From: Entomortierella parvispora
Taxonomy: Eukaryota > Mortierellomycota > Mortierellomycetes > Mortierellales > Mortierellaceae
DNA length: 33,099 bases
Reading direction: 5' to 3'
Assembly: GCA_963573315.1 (NCBI GenBank)
Contig: CAUYJH010000045.1
Coordinates: forward strand, 1 to 33,099
This document shows positions 7,315 to 21,300 of the stretch, piece by piece. Position 1 is the stretch's first letter. Every line of letters starts with the position of its first letter. Under the pieces are notes generated by a model that did not search any database, was not told where the DNA came from, and saw only the letters and a list, made by a program, of their open reading frames with translations. Position numbers and translations under genes: made by a program.

Positions 7315-7335
7315 CTTATGCTTCTCTGGGCCCGA

Positions 7336-10300
7336 GACGAGAGCTCAGCACTTGTGCTTGTTACTGACCACGCGGTTTGAAGAACGCGCGCTAGCCTGGG
7401 CTGTGCTGCAGTGCTACAAGAGACTACAGGATAGACATGCAAGGGGGCGTTAGTGACTGAAGTACACAAACGAAGGCCTAGGAAGTAGGGCGCAAGGGAT
7501 TTTTTTGTTTGGCTGGATTTCATATATTTTAGTTCAGCTCAGAGCATACCTTAAAAAAAACACGAGCCGTGCTCTTGTGTCTGAGTTGCACGCGAGTGCT
7601 GGGCTTGGTTGGACAACCCTTGGAGCCATGGCAGAGATGGATCATGACTGAAATGGAAATGTGCATGTGAAATGTCAGTGGGAATGTAGGGTGGGTGTGG
7701 GGAGGAGGGGAGGTGGTGAGAGAGAAAAAAAAGAAAACAAAAAATCAGCGCGCGCATTTTTGTATCTGCAGCGGAGAGGTCTGGTCCCGTGTAAACGGTC
7801 TGAACGGTCTAACCCTGTGTAAACGGTCGAACACCGTGTAAACAACGGTCCAGCTACATGGCCAGATAGCCCTTTTCCCTTCTTTTCCATGCACACTCGG
7901 TCCGGTGGCTTGAACGCAATTACGAAGGTGGACCTTGTCCTAGGGTCCGCAAGAGAGGTTCATTCCTACAAGTGGCACGCGTACCAACATTGTCTTTGAA
8001 GTTCTCGGAGAGGGAGGAGGCACCGTGGAGAATGGAGAATCAGATGGCACTGGCTGCATCCCACCATAGCTCGGGGGGGGGGGTTTTGTTCTCATGCCTC
8101 CGTCTACCTGTCAGATCCTGAAAACTGGAAGGAGGAAGACGTCTCCTCAGTGAAGATATCTGTCGTGTTGGATCCGATCATCGGATCCTGGACCCTGGAT
8201 CCATAAAGGTTGCGGTGGAGGGTCCATCTCTCTTTTTAATGACCGATCCTTCTCGGGAAAAGAAAAAGAAGCAGACGTGCTCGGTCTTGATATGTTCTGG
8301 AGAGTGGTCAGGAGCACAAAAGGAGGCGGGCATCTCCCTTCTTCCCTGCGTGGATCTGTTGATCTAGGATCTAGGATGGCATCCAGGACGGTGGCGACAA
8401 AAGATCCTGTCCTCTCCATTGCACTCAGAGCACTCGAGTCTCTGCTGCACCCAAAGATCAGCGATGGTGATCGGTACTCTCTCCTGGATCTCTGGCGCTC
8501 CCCCCGAGGACAAAAGTCGACAAGTCTTGGGGCGACTGCAACCAACACATCCTCCCCGTCACCAAGCAGCCATGTAGCCGGCACCCCCATCTCGCGTCAA
8601 AGCCATACCGCACTCGCCTAGTATTTTCCAACCTACTGTACTTCTCAACCTTCTTCTCAACCTATATATCTACTTCTCAGCCTACTTCTCAACCTAGTGA
8701 ACGTTTCATTCAATTTGGTGGGGACCTGATGACCTTTGTTTTCTTGATCAACTATTACTTCAAGAGATTCATGTTGTCATTGTTGACGAACACTGCTCGG
8801 TTCCTCTCATCAGGAATATTGAAAAGAGTTGACATTTCTTTTTTTATTTATTGTACAGTGATCGCGCGTTTACTTCTTAGTCTGTGGTCACTCAAAGGAA
8901 CAAGATCGATGATGGGTCTCTGTATTAAAATCACGAAGAGAACAGAAAGATGGCATCCATTCAAAGGTACAAGGACAATACGGTCCCAGGGGCCATGGGT
9001 TCGATCTCGAAGAGAAGAGCGGCACCGCATCACGTTGGAAGTGACCGTTCCCCGCCAAGCGATGGAGAGGAGAAGTGAGCAACAGTCAACGACAAAAAAA
9101 TAGAGAACTCTTGACAAAGTACCTCACCAAAGGCCGAGATCACCCCTCATACACAAATCCAGCCTATCAAAATAGCTAAAAGTACACACCAGTATGCAGA
9201 GGAGGACATGATGAAGGACTCCTAGAGTCGATCGATCCTCACACGACATCTGGCTTGATGCGCACTCTTCTTCGCCTATGATATGGAAGGTATAGGGTAG
9301 AGTTTGGATCTCGGAAAAGGGCTTCAGAGGACTGTAATGATCAGAGAGAGACTCTAGTCGGCCTGCGTTGACAATGCTCCTCTCGTTCACGAGGATGGGG
9401 TGGGTGAGGACACGGTGCGGGGTTTGGTTCCTAAGAAGTGGCAAGACTATGTAAATGGTCAGTGGACGCTATCAAGACGCGGTTGCACCTCTATTGCAAT
9501 TAACCTAGCCAGGGGCTTCCCACCAGCCGCAGAGGTGTTTCTCAGAGTGGCCCCCCCATCTCCCCCACACCCCGCACCCGCACCCAAGCCCATCCCTCCA
9601 CTCTCACCCCCTTCTGCTATTGTCCACCTGTAGGTGGGGCCCCAACCATCTTCCGTGAATGGAGGTAGCCGCGGAGGAGGAGTTTTCTGGGCCAGGATGG
9701 CGCTTACCCCCCCCCCCCCCTCTCCCTCTCCCTCTTGTCCTCTCTTTGCATCCAACGCCCTCACCCAGCCCACACCCCCTTCTGCAATTATGCACCTGTA
9801 GGTGGGGCCCCAACCATCTTCCGATAATGGAGACAGCCGCGGAGGAGGTGTTTCTGGGTCAGGATGGTGCTTAACCCCCCCCCTCTCCCTCTCCCTCTTG
9901 TCCTCTCTTCGCCACCTAAAGTCTTCATTGAAATTCACACAAGCGCCATAGACGCCTTGTCTTGGAGCGCTTAGCCCACTGCCATTACCTTGTTTGAGCT
10001 CAAAGGGGTGGACGACCTGAATGGAATGTGATCCTTGCGGAAGACTTGGTTCCTAAGAAGTGGAAAGACTGTGTAAATGGTCAGCGGACGCTACCAAGAC
10101 GCGTGTAAACCCACTTTGTACAGATGTCTCTCAGAGGTCGGCCCCAGCCTCACTCACTCCCTTCGACTTTATCCACGGAGGGGGCCAGATCACTACATAA
10201 CAGTGCCAGCCGAAGAAGGTTGAGGACAGCCAGCCCACCGCCACTATTCATCATTGAAACTTCACACAGGCACCAAAGGACGCCCTGCCCTGAAGCGCTG

Positions 10301-11001
10301 AGGCCACTGCCATTACCTTGTCTTTGTCCAGGAGCCGACGGTATGGATGGAATATGGATATGGATATGGTCCATGTGTCCAGTGCTTGGTCCTGTGCATC
10401 CACTTGGCCCCGAAGAAATAATAGTAATAGCCGTACCATGGATGGAGGTAGCACCGATGAGATGGCTAGGATGGGAGAGGAGAAAGCTGTCCTCTTCTTG
10501 GGCTTTGGATGGCGGATGGCGCGTACTTTGACTCCCTTCGATGGATGGATGGACGGATGGATGGACGACGCGTTCTTGTTTACTTGAAGCGGGACTGCTT
10601 TTTGTGTTGACTGGTGGCAAGCCAGCCGCAGCAGAAAAGCTGGCAGGCAGGGGAGGCGTTCTTGGTGGGCGGTCACCACTGAAAGCGTGCAAAGATGCAA
10701 GGGTGCAAGGACCGAGCATGCTCCAAAGAGCCGGGGTTGCTGTGGAGTCTCTGAAAGCGAGCCTCTGAAAGCAGCGGATGTTGTTGAAAGGCCGGTGGCC
10801 TCTGGCGGAGTTGAAGGTAGCCAGTTGAGAGGCGCTACCCTCGGTCTCTTTGTAGGGAAGAGACGTTCTTGAAGGACAGCGGGCGGCAGAGGACAGAGCT
10901 TTCTTTTGGAGAGCGAAGCGCGTCACCAGAGAGGCAGATGGAGCTGGTATTTTTCAGGAACTGGGTCTCTTGAGACCTGGCTTATGCTTCTCTGGGCCCG
11001 A
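7336..11001 (+). repeat. Repeat unit, copy 3 (3666 bp)
   Basis: Same length as copy 2, and every landmark lies at +3666: the 11-G run, the 14-C run, the palindrome at 8170, and the open frames at 8729-9103 and 10150-10926. No difference from copy 2 was noticed. Confidence 0.97.
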
Positions 11002-14000
11002 GACGAGAGCTCAGCACTTGTGCTTGTTACTGACCACGCGGTTTGAAGAACGCGCGCTAGCCTGGGCTGTGCTGCAGTGCTACAAGAGACTACAGGATAG
11101 ACATGCAAGGGGGCGTTAGTGACTGAAGTACACAAACGAAGGCCTAGGAAGTAGGGCGCAAGGGATTTTTTTGTTTGGCTGGATTTCATATATTTTAGTT
11201 CAGCTCAGAGCATACCTTAAAAAAAACACGAGCCGTGCTCTTGTGTCTGAGTTGCACGCGAGTGCTGGGCTTGGTTGGACAACCCTTGGAGCCATGGCAG
11301 AGATGGATCATGACTGAAATGGAAATGTGCATGTGAAATGTCAGTGGGAATGTAGGGTGGGTGTGGGGAGGAGGGGAGGTGGTGAGAGAGAAAAAAAAGA
11401 AAACAAAAAATCAGCGCGCGCATTTTTGTATCTGCAGCGGAGAGGTCTGGTCCCGTGTAAACGGTCTGAACGGTCTAACCCTGTGTAAACGGTCGAACAC
11501 CGTGTAAACAACGGTCCAGCTACATGGCCAGATAGCCCTTTTCCCTTCTTTTCCATGCACACTCGGTCCGGTGGCTTGAACGCAATTACGAAGGTGGACC
11601 TTGTCCTAGGGTCCGCAAGAGAGGTTCATTCCTACAAGTGGCACGCGTACCAACATTGTCTTTGAAGTTCTCGGAGAGGGAGGAGGCACCGTGGAGAATG
11701 GAGAATCAGATGGCACTGGCTGCATCCCACCATAGCTCGGGGGGGGGGGTTTTGTTCTCATGCCTCCGTCTACCTGTCAGATCCTGAAAACTGGAAGGAG
11801 GAAGACGTCTCCTCAGTGAAGATATCTGTCGTGTTGGATCCGATCATCGGATCCTGGACCCTGGATCCATAAAGGTTGCGGTGGAGGGTCCATCTCTCTT
11901 TTTAATGACCGATCCTTCTCGGGAAAAGAAAAAGAAGCAGACGTGCTCGGTCTTGATATGTTCTGGAGAGTGGTCAGGAGCACAAAAGGAGGCGGGCATC
12001 TCCCTTCTTCCCTGCGTGGATCTGTTGATCTAGGATCTAGGATGGCATCCAGGACGGTGGCGACAAAAGATCCTGTCCTCTCCATTGCACTCAGAGCACT
12101 CGAGTCTCTGCTGCACCCAAAGATCAGCGATGGTGATCGGTACTCTCTCCTGGATCTCTGGCGCTCCCCCCGAGGACAAAAGTCGACAAGTCTTGGGGCG
12201 ACTGCAACCAACACATCCTCCCCGTCACCAAGCAGCCATGTAGCCGGCACCCCCATCTCGCGTCAAAGCCATACCGCACTCGCCTAGTATTTTCCAACCT
12301 ACTGTACTTCTCAACCTTCTTCTCAACCTATATATCTACTTCTCAGCCTACTTCTCAACCTAGTGAACGTTTCATTCAATTTGGTGGGGACCTGATGACC
12401 TTTGTTTTCTTGATCAACTATTACTTCAAGAGATTCATGTTGTCATTGTTGACGAACACTGCTCGGTTCCTCTCATCAGGAATATTGAAAAGAGTTGACA
12501 TTTCTTTTTTTATTTATTGTACAGTGATCGCGCGTTTACTTCTTAGTCTGTGGTCACTCAAAGGAACAAGATCGATGATGGGTCTCTGTATTAAAATCAC
12601 GAAGAGAACAGAAAGATGGCATCCATTCAAAGGTACAAGGACAATACGGTCCCAGGGGCCATGGGTTCGATCTCGAAGAGAAGAGCGGCACCGCATCACG
12701 TTGGAAGTGACCGTTCCCCGCCAAGCGATGGAGAGGAGAAGTGAGCAACAGTCAACGACAAAAAAATAGAGAACTCTTGACAAAGTACCTCACCAAAGGC
12801 CGAGATCACCCCTCATACACAAATCCAGCCTATCAAAATAGCTAAAAGTACACACCAGTATGCAGAGGAGGACATGATGAAGGACTCCTAGAGTCGATCG
12901 ATCCTCACACGACATCTGGCTTGATGCGCACTCTTCTTCGCCTATGATATGGAAGGTATAGGGTAGAGTTTGGATCTCGGAAAAGGGCTTCAGAGGACTG
13001 TAATGATCAGAGAGAGACTCTAGTCGGCCTGCGTTGACAATGCTCCTCTCGTTCACGAGGATGGGGTGGGTGAGGACACGGTGCGGGGTTTGGTTCCTAA
13101 GAAGTGGCAAGACTATGTAAATGGTCAGTGGACGCTATCAAGACGCGGTTGCACCTCTATTGCAATTAACCTAGCCAGGGGCTTCCCACCAGCCGCAGAG
13201 GTGTTTCTCAGAGTGGCCCCCCCATCTCCCCCACACACCCCGCACCCGCACCCAAGCCCATCCCTCCACTCTCACCCCCTTCTGCTATTGTCCACCTGTA
13301 GGTGGGGCCCCAACCATCTTCCGTGAATGGAGGTAGCCGCGGAGGAGGAGTTTTCTGGGCCAGGATGGCGCTTACCCCCCCCCCCCCCTCTCCCTCTCCC
13401 TCTTGTCCTCTCTTTGCATCCAACGCCCTCACCCAGCCCACACCCCCTTCTGCAATTATGCACCTGTAGGTGGGGCCCCAACCATCTTCCGATAATGGAG
13501 ACAGCCGCGGAGGAGGTGTTTCTGGGTCAGGATGGTGCTTAACCCCCCCCCTCTCCCTCTCCCTCTTGTCCTCTCTTCGCCACCTAAAGTCTTCATTGAA
13601 ATTCACACAAGCGCCATAGACGCCTTGTCTTGGAGCGCTTAGCCCACTGCCATTACCTTGTTTGAGCTCAAAGGGGTGGACGACCTGAATGGAATGTGAT
13701 CCTTGCGGAAGACTTGGTTCCTAAGAAGTGGAAAGACTGTGTAAATGGTCAGCGGACGCTACCAAGACGCGTGTAAACCCACTTTGTACAGATGTCTCTC
13801 AGAGGTCGGCCCCAGCCTCACTCACTCCCTTCGACTTTATCCACGGAGGGGGCCAGATCACTACATAACAGTGCCAGCCGAAGAAGGTTGAGGACAGCCA
13901 GCCCACCGCCACTATTCATCATTGAAACTTCACACAGGCACCAAAGGACGCCCTGCCCTGAAGCGCTGAGGCCACTGCCATTACCTTGTCTTTGTCCAGG

Positions 14001-14669
14001 AGCCGACGGTATGGATGGAATATGGATATGGATATGGTCCATGTGTCCAGTGCTTGGTCCTGTGCATCCACTTGGCCCCGAAGAAATAATAGTAATAGCC
14101 GTACCATGGATGGAGGTAGCACCGATGAGATGGCTAGGATGGGAGAGGAGAAAGCTGTCCTCTTCTTGGGCTTTGGATGGCGGATGGCGCGTACTTTGAC
14201 TCCCTTCGATGGATGGATGGACGGATGGATGGACGACGCGTTCTTGTTTACTTGAAGCGGGACTGCTTTTTGTGTTGACTGGTGGCAAGCCAGCCGCAGC
14301 AGAAAAGCTGGCAGGCAGGGGAGGCGTTCTTGGTGGGCGGTCACCACTGAAAGCGTGCAAAGATGCAAGGGTGCAAGGACCGAGCATGCTCCAAAGAGCC
14401 GGGGTTGCTGTGGAGTCTCTGAAAGCGAGCCTCTGAAAGCAGCGGATGTTGTTGAAAGGCCGGTGGCCTCTGGCGGAGTTGAAGGTAGCCAGTTGAGAGG
14501 CGCTACCCTCGGTCTCTTTGTAGGGAAGAGACGTTCTTGAAGGACAGCGGGCGGCAGAGGACAGAGCTTTCTTTTGGAGAGCGAAGCGCGTCACCAGAGA
14601 GGCAGATGGAGCTGGTATTTTTCAGGAACTGGGTCTCTTGAGACCTGGCTTATGCTTCTCTGGGCCCGA
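11002..14669 (+). repeat. Repeat unit, copy 4 (3668 bp, carries an AC insertion)
   Basis: Identical to the reference by eye except for one extra AC dinucleotide in the run CCCCCACACACCCCGCACC near 13230-13245; the other copies read CCCCCACACCCCGCACC. This is the only difference in the central part of the array and the only one outside a homopolymer that is not in an edge copy. It interrupts the reverse-strand C/T-rich pseudo-frame present in the other copies. Confidence 0.97.
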
Positions 14670-17600
14670 GACGAGAGCTCAGCACTTGTGCTTGTTACTG
14701 ACCACGCGGTTTGAAGAACGCGCGCTAGCCTGGGCTGTGCTGCAGTGCTACAAGAGACTACAGGATAGACATGCAAGGGGGCGTTAGTGACTGAAGTACA
14801 CAAACGAAGGCCTAGGAAGTAGGGCGCAAGGGATTTTTTTGTTTGGCTGGATTTCATATATTTTAGTTCAGCTCAGAGCATACCTTAAAAAAAACACGAG
14901 CCGTGCTCTTGTGTCTGAGTTGCACGCGAGTGCTGGGCTTGGTTGGACAACCCTTGGAGCCATGGCAGAGATGGATCATGACTGAAATGGAAATGTGCAT
15001 GTGAAATGTCAGTGGGAATGTAGGGTGGGTGTGGGGAGGAGGGGAGGTGGTGAGAGAGAAAAAAAAGAAAACAAAAAATCAGCGCGCGCATTTTTGTATC
15101 TGCAGCGGAGAGGTCTGGTCCCGTGTAAACGGTCTGAACGGTCTAACCCTGTGTAAACGGTCGAACACCGTGTAAACAACGGTCCAGCTACATGGCCAGA
15201 TAGCCCTTTTCCCTTCTTTTCCATGCACACTCGGTCCGGTGGCTTGAACGCAATTACGAAGGTGGACCTTGTCCTAGGGTCCGCAAGAGAGGTTCATTCC
15301 TACAAGTGGCACGCGTACCAACATTGTCTTTGAAGTTCTCGGAGAGGGAGGAGGCACCGTGGAGAATGGAGAATCAGATGGCACTGGCTGCATCCCACCA
15401 TAGCTCGGGGGGGGGGGTTTTGTTCTCATGCCTCCGTCTACCTGTCAGATCCTGAAAACTGGAAGGAGGAAGACGTCTCCTCAGTGAAGATATCTGTCGT
15501 GTTGGATCCGATCATCGGATCCTGGACCCTGGATCCATAAAGGTTGCGGTGGAGGGTCCATCTCTCTTTTTAATGACCGATCCTTCTCGGGAAAAGAAAA
15601 AGAAGCAGACGTGCTCGGTCTTGATATGTTCTGGAGAGTGGTCAGGAGCACAAAAGGAGGCGGGCATCTCCCTTCTTCCCTGCGTGGATCTGTTGATCTA
15701 GGATCTAGGATGGCATCCAGGACGGTGGCGACAAAAGATCCTGTCCTCTCCATTGCACTCAGAGCACTCGAGTCTCTGCTGCACCCAAAGATCAGCGATG
15801 GTGATCGGTACTCTCTCCTGGATCTCTGGCGCTCCCCCCGAGGACAAAAGTCGACAAGTCTTGGGGCGACTGCAACCAACACATCCTCCCCGTCACCAAG
15901 CAGCCATGTAGCCGGCACCCCCATCTCGCGTCAAAGCCATACCGCACTCGCCTAGTATTTTCCAACCTACTGTACTTCTCAACCTTCTTCTCAACCTATA
16001 TATCTACTTCTCAGCCTACTTCTCAACCTAGTGAACGTTTCATTCAATTTGGTGGGGACCTGATGACCTTTGTTTTCTTGATCAACTATTACTTCAAGAG
16101 ATTCATGTTGTCATTGTTGACGAACACTGCTCGGTTCCTCTCATCAGGAATATTGAAAAGAGTTGACATTTCTTTTTTTATTTATTGTACAGTGATCGCG
16201 CGTTTACTTCTTAGTCTGTGGTCACTCAAAGGAACAAGATCGATGATGGGTCTCTGTATTAAAATCACGAAGAGAACAGAAAGATGGCATCCATTCAAAG
16301 GTACAAGGACAATACGGTCCCAGGGGCCATGGGTTCGATCTCGAAGAGAAGAGCGGCACCGCATCACGTTGGAAGTGACCGTTCCCCGCCAAGCGATGGA
16401 GAGGAGAAGTGAGCAACAGTCAACGACAAAAAAATAGAGAACTCTTGACAAAGTACCTCACCAAAGGCCGAGATCACCCCTCATACACAAATCCAGCCTA
16501 TCAAAATAGCTAAAAGTACACACCAGTATGCAGAGGAGGACATGATGAAGGACTCCTAGAGTCGATCGATCCTCACACGACATCTGGCTTGATGCGCACT
16601 CTTCTTCGCCTATGATATGGAAGGTATAGGGTAGAGTTTGGATCTCGGAAAAGGGCTTCAGAGGACTGTAATGATCAGAGAGAGACTCTAGTCGGCCTGC
16701 GTTGACAATGCTCCTCTCGTTCACGAGGATGGGGTGGGTGAGGACACGGTGCGGGGTTTGGTTCCTAAGAAGTGGCAAGACTATGTAAATGGTCAGTGGA
16801 CGCTATCAAGACGCGGTTGCACCTCTATTGCAATTAACCTAGCCAGGGGCTTCCCACCAGCCGCAGAGGTGTTTCTCAGAGTGGCCCCCCCATCTCCCCC
16901 ACACCCCGCACCCGCACCCAAGCCCATCCCTCCACTCTCACCCCCTTCTGCTATTGTCCACCTGTAGGTGGGGCCCCAACCATCTTCCGTGAATGGAGGT
17001 AGCCGCGGAGGAGGAGTTTTCTGGGCCAGGATGGCGCTTACCCCCCCCCCCCCCTCTCCCTCTCCCTCTTGTCCTCTCTTTGCATCCAACGCCCTCACCC
17101 AGCCCACACCCCCTTCTGCAATTATGCACCTGTAGGTGGGGCCCCAACCATCTTCCGATAATGGAGACAGCCGCGGAGGAGGTGTTTCTGGGTCAGGATG
17201 GTGCTTAACCCCCCCCCTCTCCCTCTCCCTCTTGTCCTCTCTTCGCCACCTAAAGTCTTCATTGAAATTCACACAAGCGCCATAGACGCCTTGTCTTGGA
17301 GCGCTTAGCCCACTGCCATTACCTTGTTTGAGCTCAAAGGGGTGGACGACCTGAATGGAATGTGATCCTTGCGGAAGACTTGGTTCCTAAGAAGTGGAAA
17401 GACTGTGTAAATGGTCAGCGGACGCTACCAAGACGCGTGTAAACCCACTTTGTACAGATGTCTCTCAGAGGTCGGCCCCAGCCTCACTCACTCCCTTCGA
17501 CTTTATCCACGGAGGGGGCCAGATCACTACATAACAGTGCCAGCCGAAGAAGGTTGAGGACAGCCAGCCCACCGCCACTATTCATCATTGAAACTTCACA

Positions 17601-18335
17601 CAGGCACCAAAGGACGCCCTGCCCTGAAGCGCTGAGGCCACTGCCATTACCTTGTCTTTGTCCAGGAGCCGACGGTATGGATGGAATATGGATATGGATA
17701 TGGTCCATGTGTCCAGTGCTTGGTCCTGTGCATCCACTTGGCCCCGAAGAAATAATAGTAATAGCCGTACCATGGATGGAGGTAGCACCGATGAGATGGC
17801 TAGGATGGGAGAGGAGAAAGCTGTCCTCTTCTTGGGCTTTGGATGGCGGATGGCGCGTACTTTGACTCCCTTCGATGGATGGATGGACGGATGGATGGAC
17901 GACGCGTTCTTGTTTACTTGAAGCGGGACTGCTTTTTGTGTTGACTGGTGGCAAGCCAGCCGCAGCAGAAAAGCTGGCAGGCAGGGGAGGCGTTCTTGGT
18001 GGGCGGTCACCACTGAAAGCGTGCAAAGATGCAAGGGTGCAAGGACCGAGCATGCTCCAAAGAGCCGGGGTTGCTGTGGAGTCTCTGAAAGCGAGCCTCT
18101 GAAAGCAGCGGATGTTGTTGAAAGGCCGGTGGCCTCTGGCGGAGTTGAAGGTAGCCAGTTGAGAGGCGCTACCCTCGGTCTCTTTGTAGGGAAGAGACGT
18201 TCTTGAAGGACAGCGGGCGGCAGAGGACAGAGCTTTCTTTTGGAGAGCGAAGCGCGTCACCAGAGAGGCAGATGGAGCTGGTATTTTTCAGGAACTGGGT
18301 CTCTTGAGACCTGGCTTATGCTTCTCTGGGCCCGA
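14670..18335 (+). repeat. Repeat unit, copy 5 (3666 bp)
   Basis: Same length as copy 2, with landmarks at +11000: motif cluster near 15111-15187, palindrome at 15504, long reverse open frame 17484-18260. No difference from copy 2 was noticed. Confidence 0.97.
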
Positions 18336-21300
18336 GACGAGAGCTCAGCACTTGTGCTTGTTACTGACCACGCGGTTTGAAGAACGCGCGCTAGCCTGGG
18401 CTGTGCTGCAGTGCTACAAGAGACTACAGGATAGACATGCAAGGGGGCGTTAGTGACTGAAGTACACAAACGAAGGCCTAGGAAGTAGGGCGCAAGGGAT
18501 TTTTTTGTTTGGCTGGATTTCATATATTTTAGTTCAGCTCAGAGCATACCTTAAAAAAAACACGAGCCGTGCTCTTGTGTCTGAGTTGCACGCGAGTGCT
18601 GGGCTTGGTTGGACAACCCTTGGAGCCATGGCAGAGATGGATCATGACTGAAATGGAAATGTGCATGTGAAATGTCAGTGGGAATGTAGGGTGGGTGTGG
18701 GGAGGAGGGGAGGTGGTGAGAGAGAAAAAAAAGAAAACAAAAAATCAGCGCGCGCATTTTTGTATCTGCAGCGGAGAGGTCTGGTCCCGTGTAAACGGTC
18801 TGAACGGTCTAACCCTGTGTAAACGGTCGAACACCGTGTAAACAACGGTCCAGCTACATGGCCAGATAGCCCTTTTCCCTTCTTTTCCATGCACACTCGG
18901 TCCGGTGGCTTGAACGCAATTACGAAGGTGGACCTTGTCCTAGGGTCCGCAAGAGAGGTTCATTCCTACAAGTGGCACGCGTACCAACATTGTCTTTGAA
19001 GTTCTCGGAGAGGGAGGAGGCACCGTGGAGAATGGAGAATCAGATGGCACTGGCTGCATCCCACCATAGCTCGGGGGGGGGGGTTTTGTTCTCATGCCTC
19101 CGTCTACCTGTCAGATCCTGAAAACTGGAAGGAGGAAGACGTCTCCTCAGTGAAGATATCTGTCGTGTTGGATCCGATCATCGGATCCTGGACCCTGGAT
19201 CCATAAAGGTTGCGGTGGAGGGTCCATCTCTCTTTTTAATGACCGATCCTTCTCGGGAAAAGAAAAAGAAGCAGACGTGCTCGGTCTTGATATGTTCTGG
19301 AGAGTGGTCAGGAGCACAAAAGGAGGCGGGCATCTCCCTTCTTCCCTGCGTGGATCTGTTGATCTAGGATCTAGGATGGCATCCAGGACGGTGGCGACAA
19401 AAGATCCTGTCCTCTCCATTGCACTCAGAGCACTCGAGTCTCTGCTGCACCCAAAGATCAGCGATGGTGATCGGTACTCTCTCCTGGATCTCTGGCGCTC
19501 CCCCCGAGGACAAAAGTCGACAAGTCTTGGGGCGACTGCAACCAACACATCCTCCCCGTCACCAAGCAGCCATGTAGCCGGCACCCCCATCTCGCGTCAA
19601 AGCCATACCGCACTCGCCTAGTATTTTCCAACCTACTGTACTTCTCAACCTTCTTCTCAACCTATATATCTACTTCTCAGCCTACTTCTCAACCTAGTGA
19701 ACGTTTCATTCAATTTGGTGGGGACCTGATGACCTTTGTTTTCTTGATCAACTATTACTTCAAGAGATTCATGTTGTCATTGTTGACGAACACTGCTCGG
19801 TTCCTCTCATCAGGAATATTGAAAAGAGTTGACATTTCTTTTTTTATTTATTGTACAGTGATCGCGCGTTTACTTCTTAGTCTGTGGTCACTCAAAGGAA
19901 CAAGATCGATGATGGGTCTCTGTATTAAAATCACGAAGAGAACAGAAAGATGGCATCCATTCAAAGGTACAAGGACAATACGGTCCCAGGGGCCATGGGT
20001 TCGATCTCGAAGAGAAGAGCGGCACCGCATCACGTTGGAAGTGACCGTTCCCCGCCAAGCGATGGAGAGGAGAAGTGAGCAACAGTCAACGACAAAAAAA
20101 TAGAGAACTCTTGACAAAGTACCTCACCAAAGGCCGAGATCACCCCTCATACACAAATCCAGCCTATCAAAATAGCTAAAAGTACACACCAGTATGCAGA
20201 GGAGGACATGATGAAGGACTCCTAGAGTCGATCGATCCTCACACGACATCTGGCTTGATGCGCACTCTTCTTCGCCTATGATATGGAAGGTATAGGGTAG
20301 AGTTTGGATCTCGGAAAAGGGCTTCAGAGGACTGTAATGATCAGAGAGAGACTCTAGTCGGCCTGCGTTGACAATGCTCCTCTCGTTCACGAGGATGGGG
20401 TGGGTGAGGACACGGTGCGGGGTTTGGTTCCTAAGAAGTGGCAAGACTATGTAAATGGTCAGTGGACGCTATCAAGACGCGGTTGCACCTCTATTGCAAT
20501 TAACCTAGCCAGGGGCTTCCCACCAGCCGCAGAGGTGTTTCTCAGAGTGGCCCCCCCATCTCCCCCACACCCCGCACCCGCACCCAAGCCCATCCCTCCA
20601 CTCTCACCCCCTTCTGCTATTGTCCACCTGTAGGTGGGGCCCCAACCATCTTCCGTGAATGGAGGTAGCCGCGGAGGAGGAGTTTTCTGGGCCAGGATGG
20701 CGCTTACCCCCCCCCCCCCCTCTCCCTCTCCCTCTTGTCCTCTCTTTGCATCCAACGCCCTCACCCAGCCCACACCCCCTTCTGCAATTATGCACCTGTA
20801 GGTGGGGCCCCAACCATCTTCCGATAATGGAGACAGCCGCGGAGGAGGTGTTTCTGGGTCAGGATGGTGCTTAACCCCCCCCCTCTCCCTCTCCCTCTTG
20901 TCCTCTCTTCGCCACCTAAAGTCTTCATTGAAATTCACACAAGCGCCATAGACGCCTTGTCTTGGAGCGCTTAGCCCACTGCCATTACCTTGTTTGAGCT
21001 CAAAGGGGTGGACGACCTGAATGGAATGTGATCCTTGCGGAAGACTTGGTTCCTAAGAAGTGGAAAGACTGTGTAAATGGTCAGCGGACGCTACCAAGAC
21101 GCGTGTAAACCCACTTTGTACAGATGTCTCTCAGAGGTCGGCCCCAGCCTCACTCACTCCCTTCGACTTTATCCACGGAGGGGGCCAGATCACTACATAA
21201 CAGTGCCAGCCGAAGAAGGTTGAGGACAGCCAGCCCACCGCCACTATTCATCATTGAAACTTCACACAGGCACCAAAGGACGCCCTGCCCTGAAGCGCTG

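Larger units (their letters stand above)
3670..7335 (+). repeat. Repeat unit, copy 2 (reference, 3666 bp)
   Basis: Used here as the reference unit because copies 3, 5, 6 and 7 appear identical to it. All internal features below are given in this copy. It appears to hold a single XhoI-type site (CTCGAG, near 4767) and a single SalI-type site (GTCGAC, near 4851). Three BamHI-type sites are clustered at 4504-4536. These would produce a characteristic ladder if the array is real. Confidence 0.97.
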
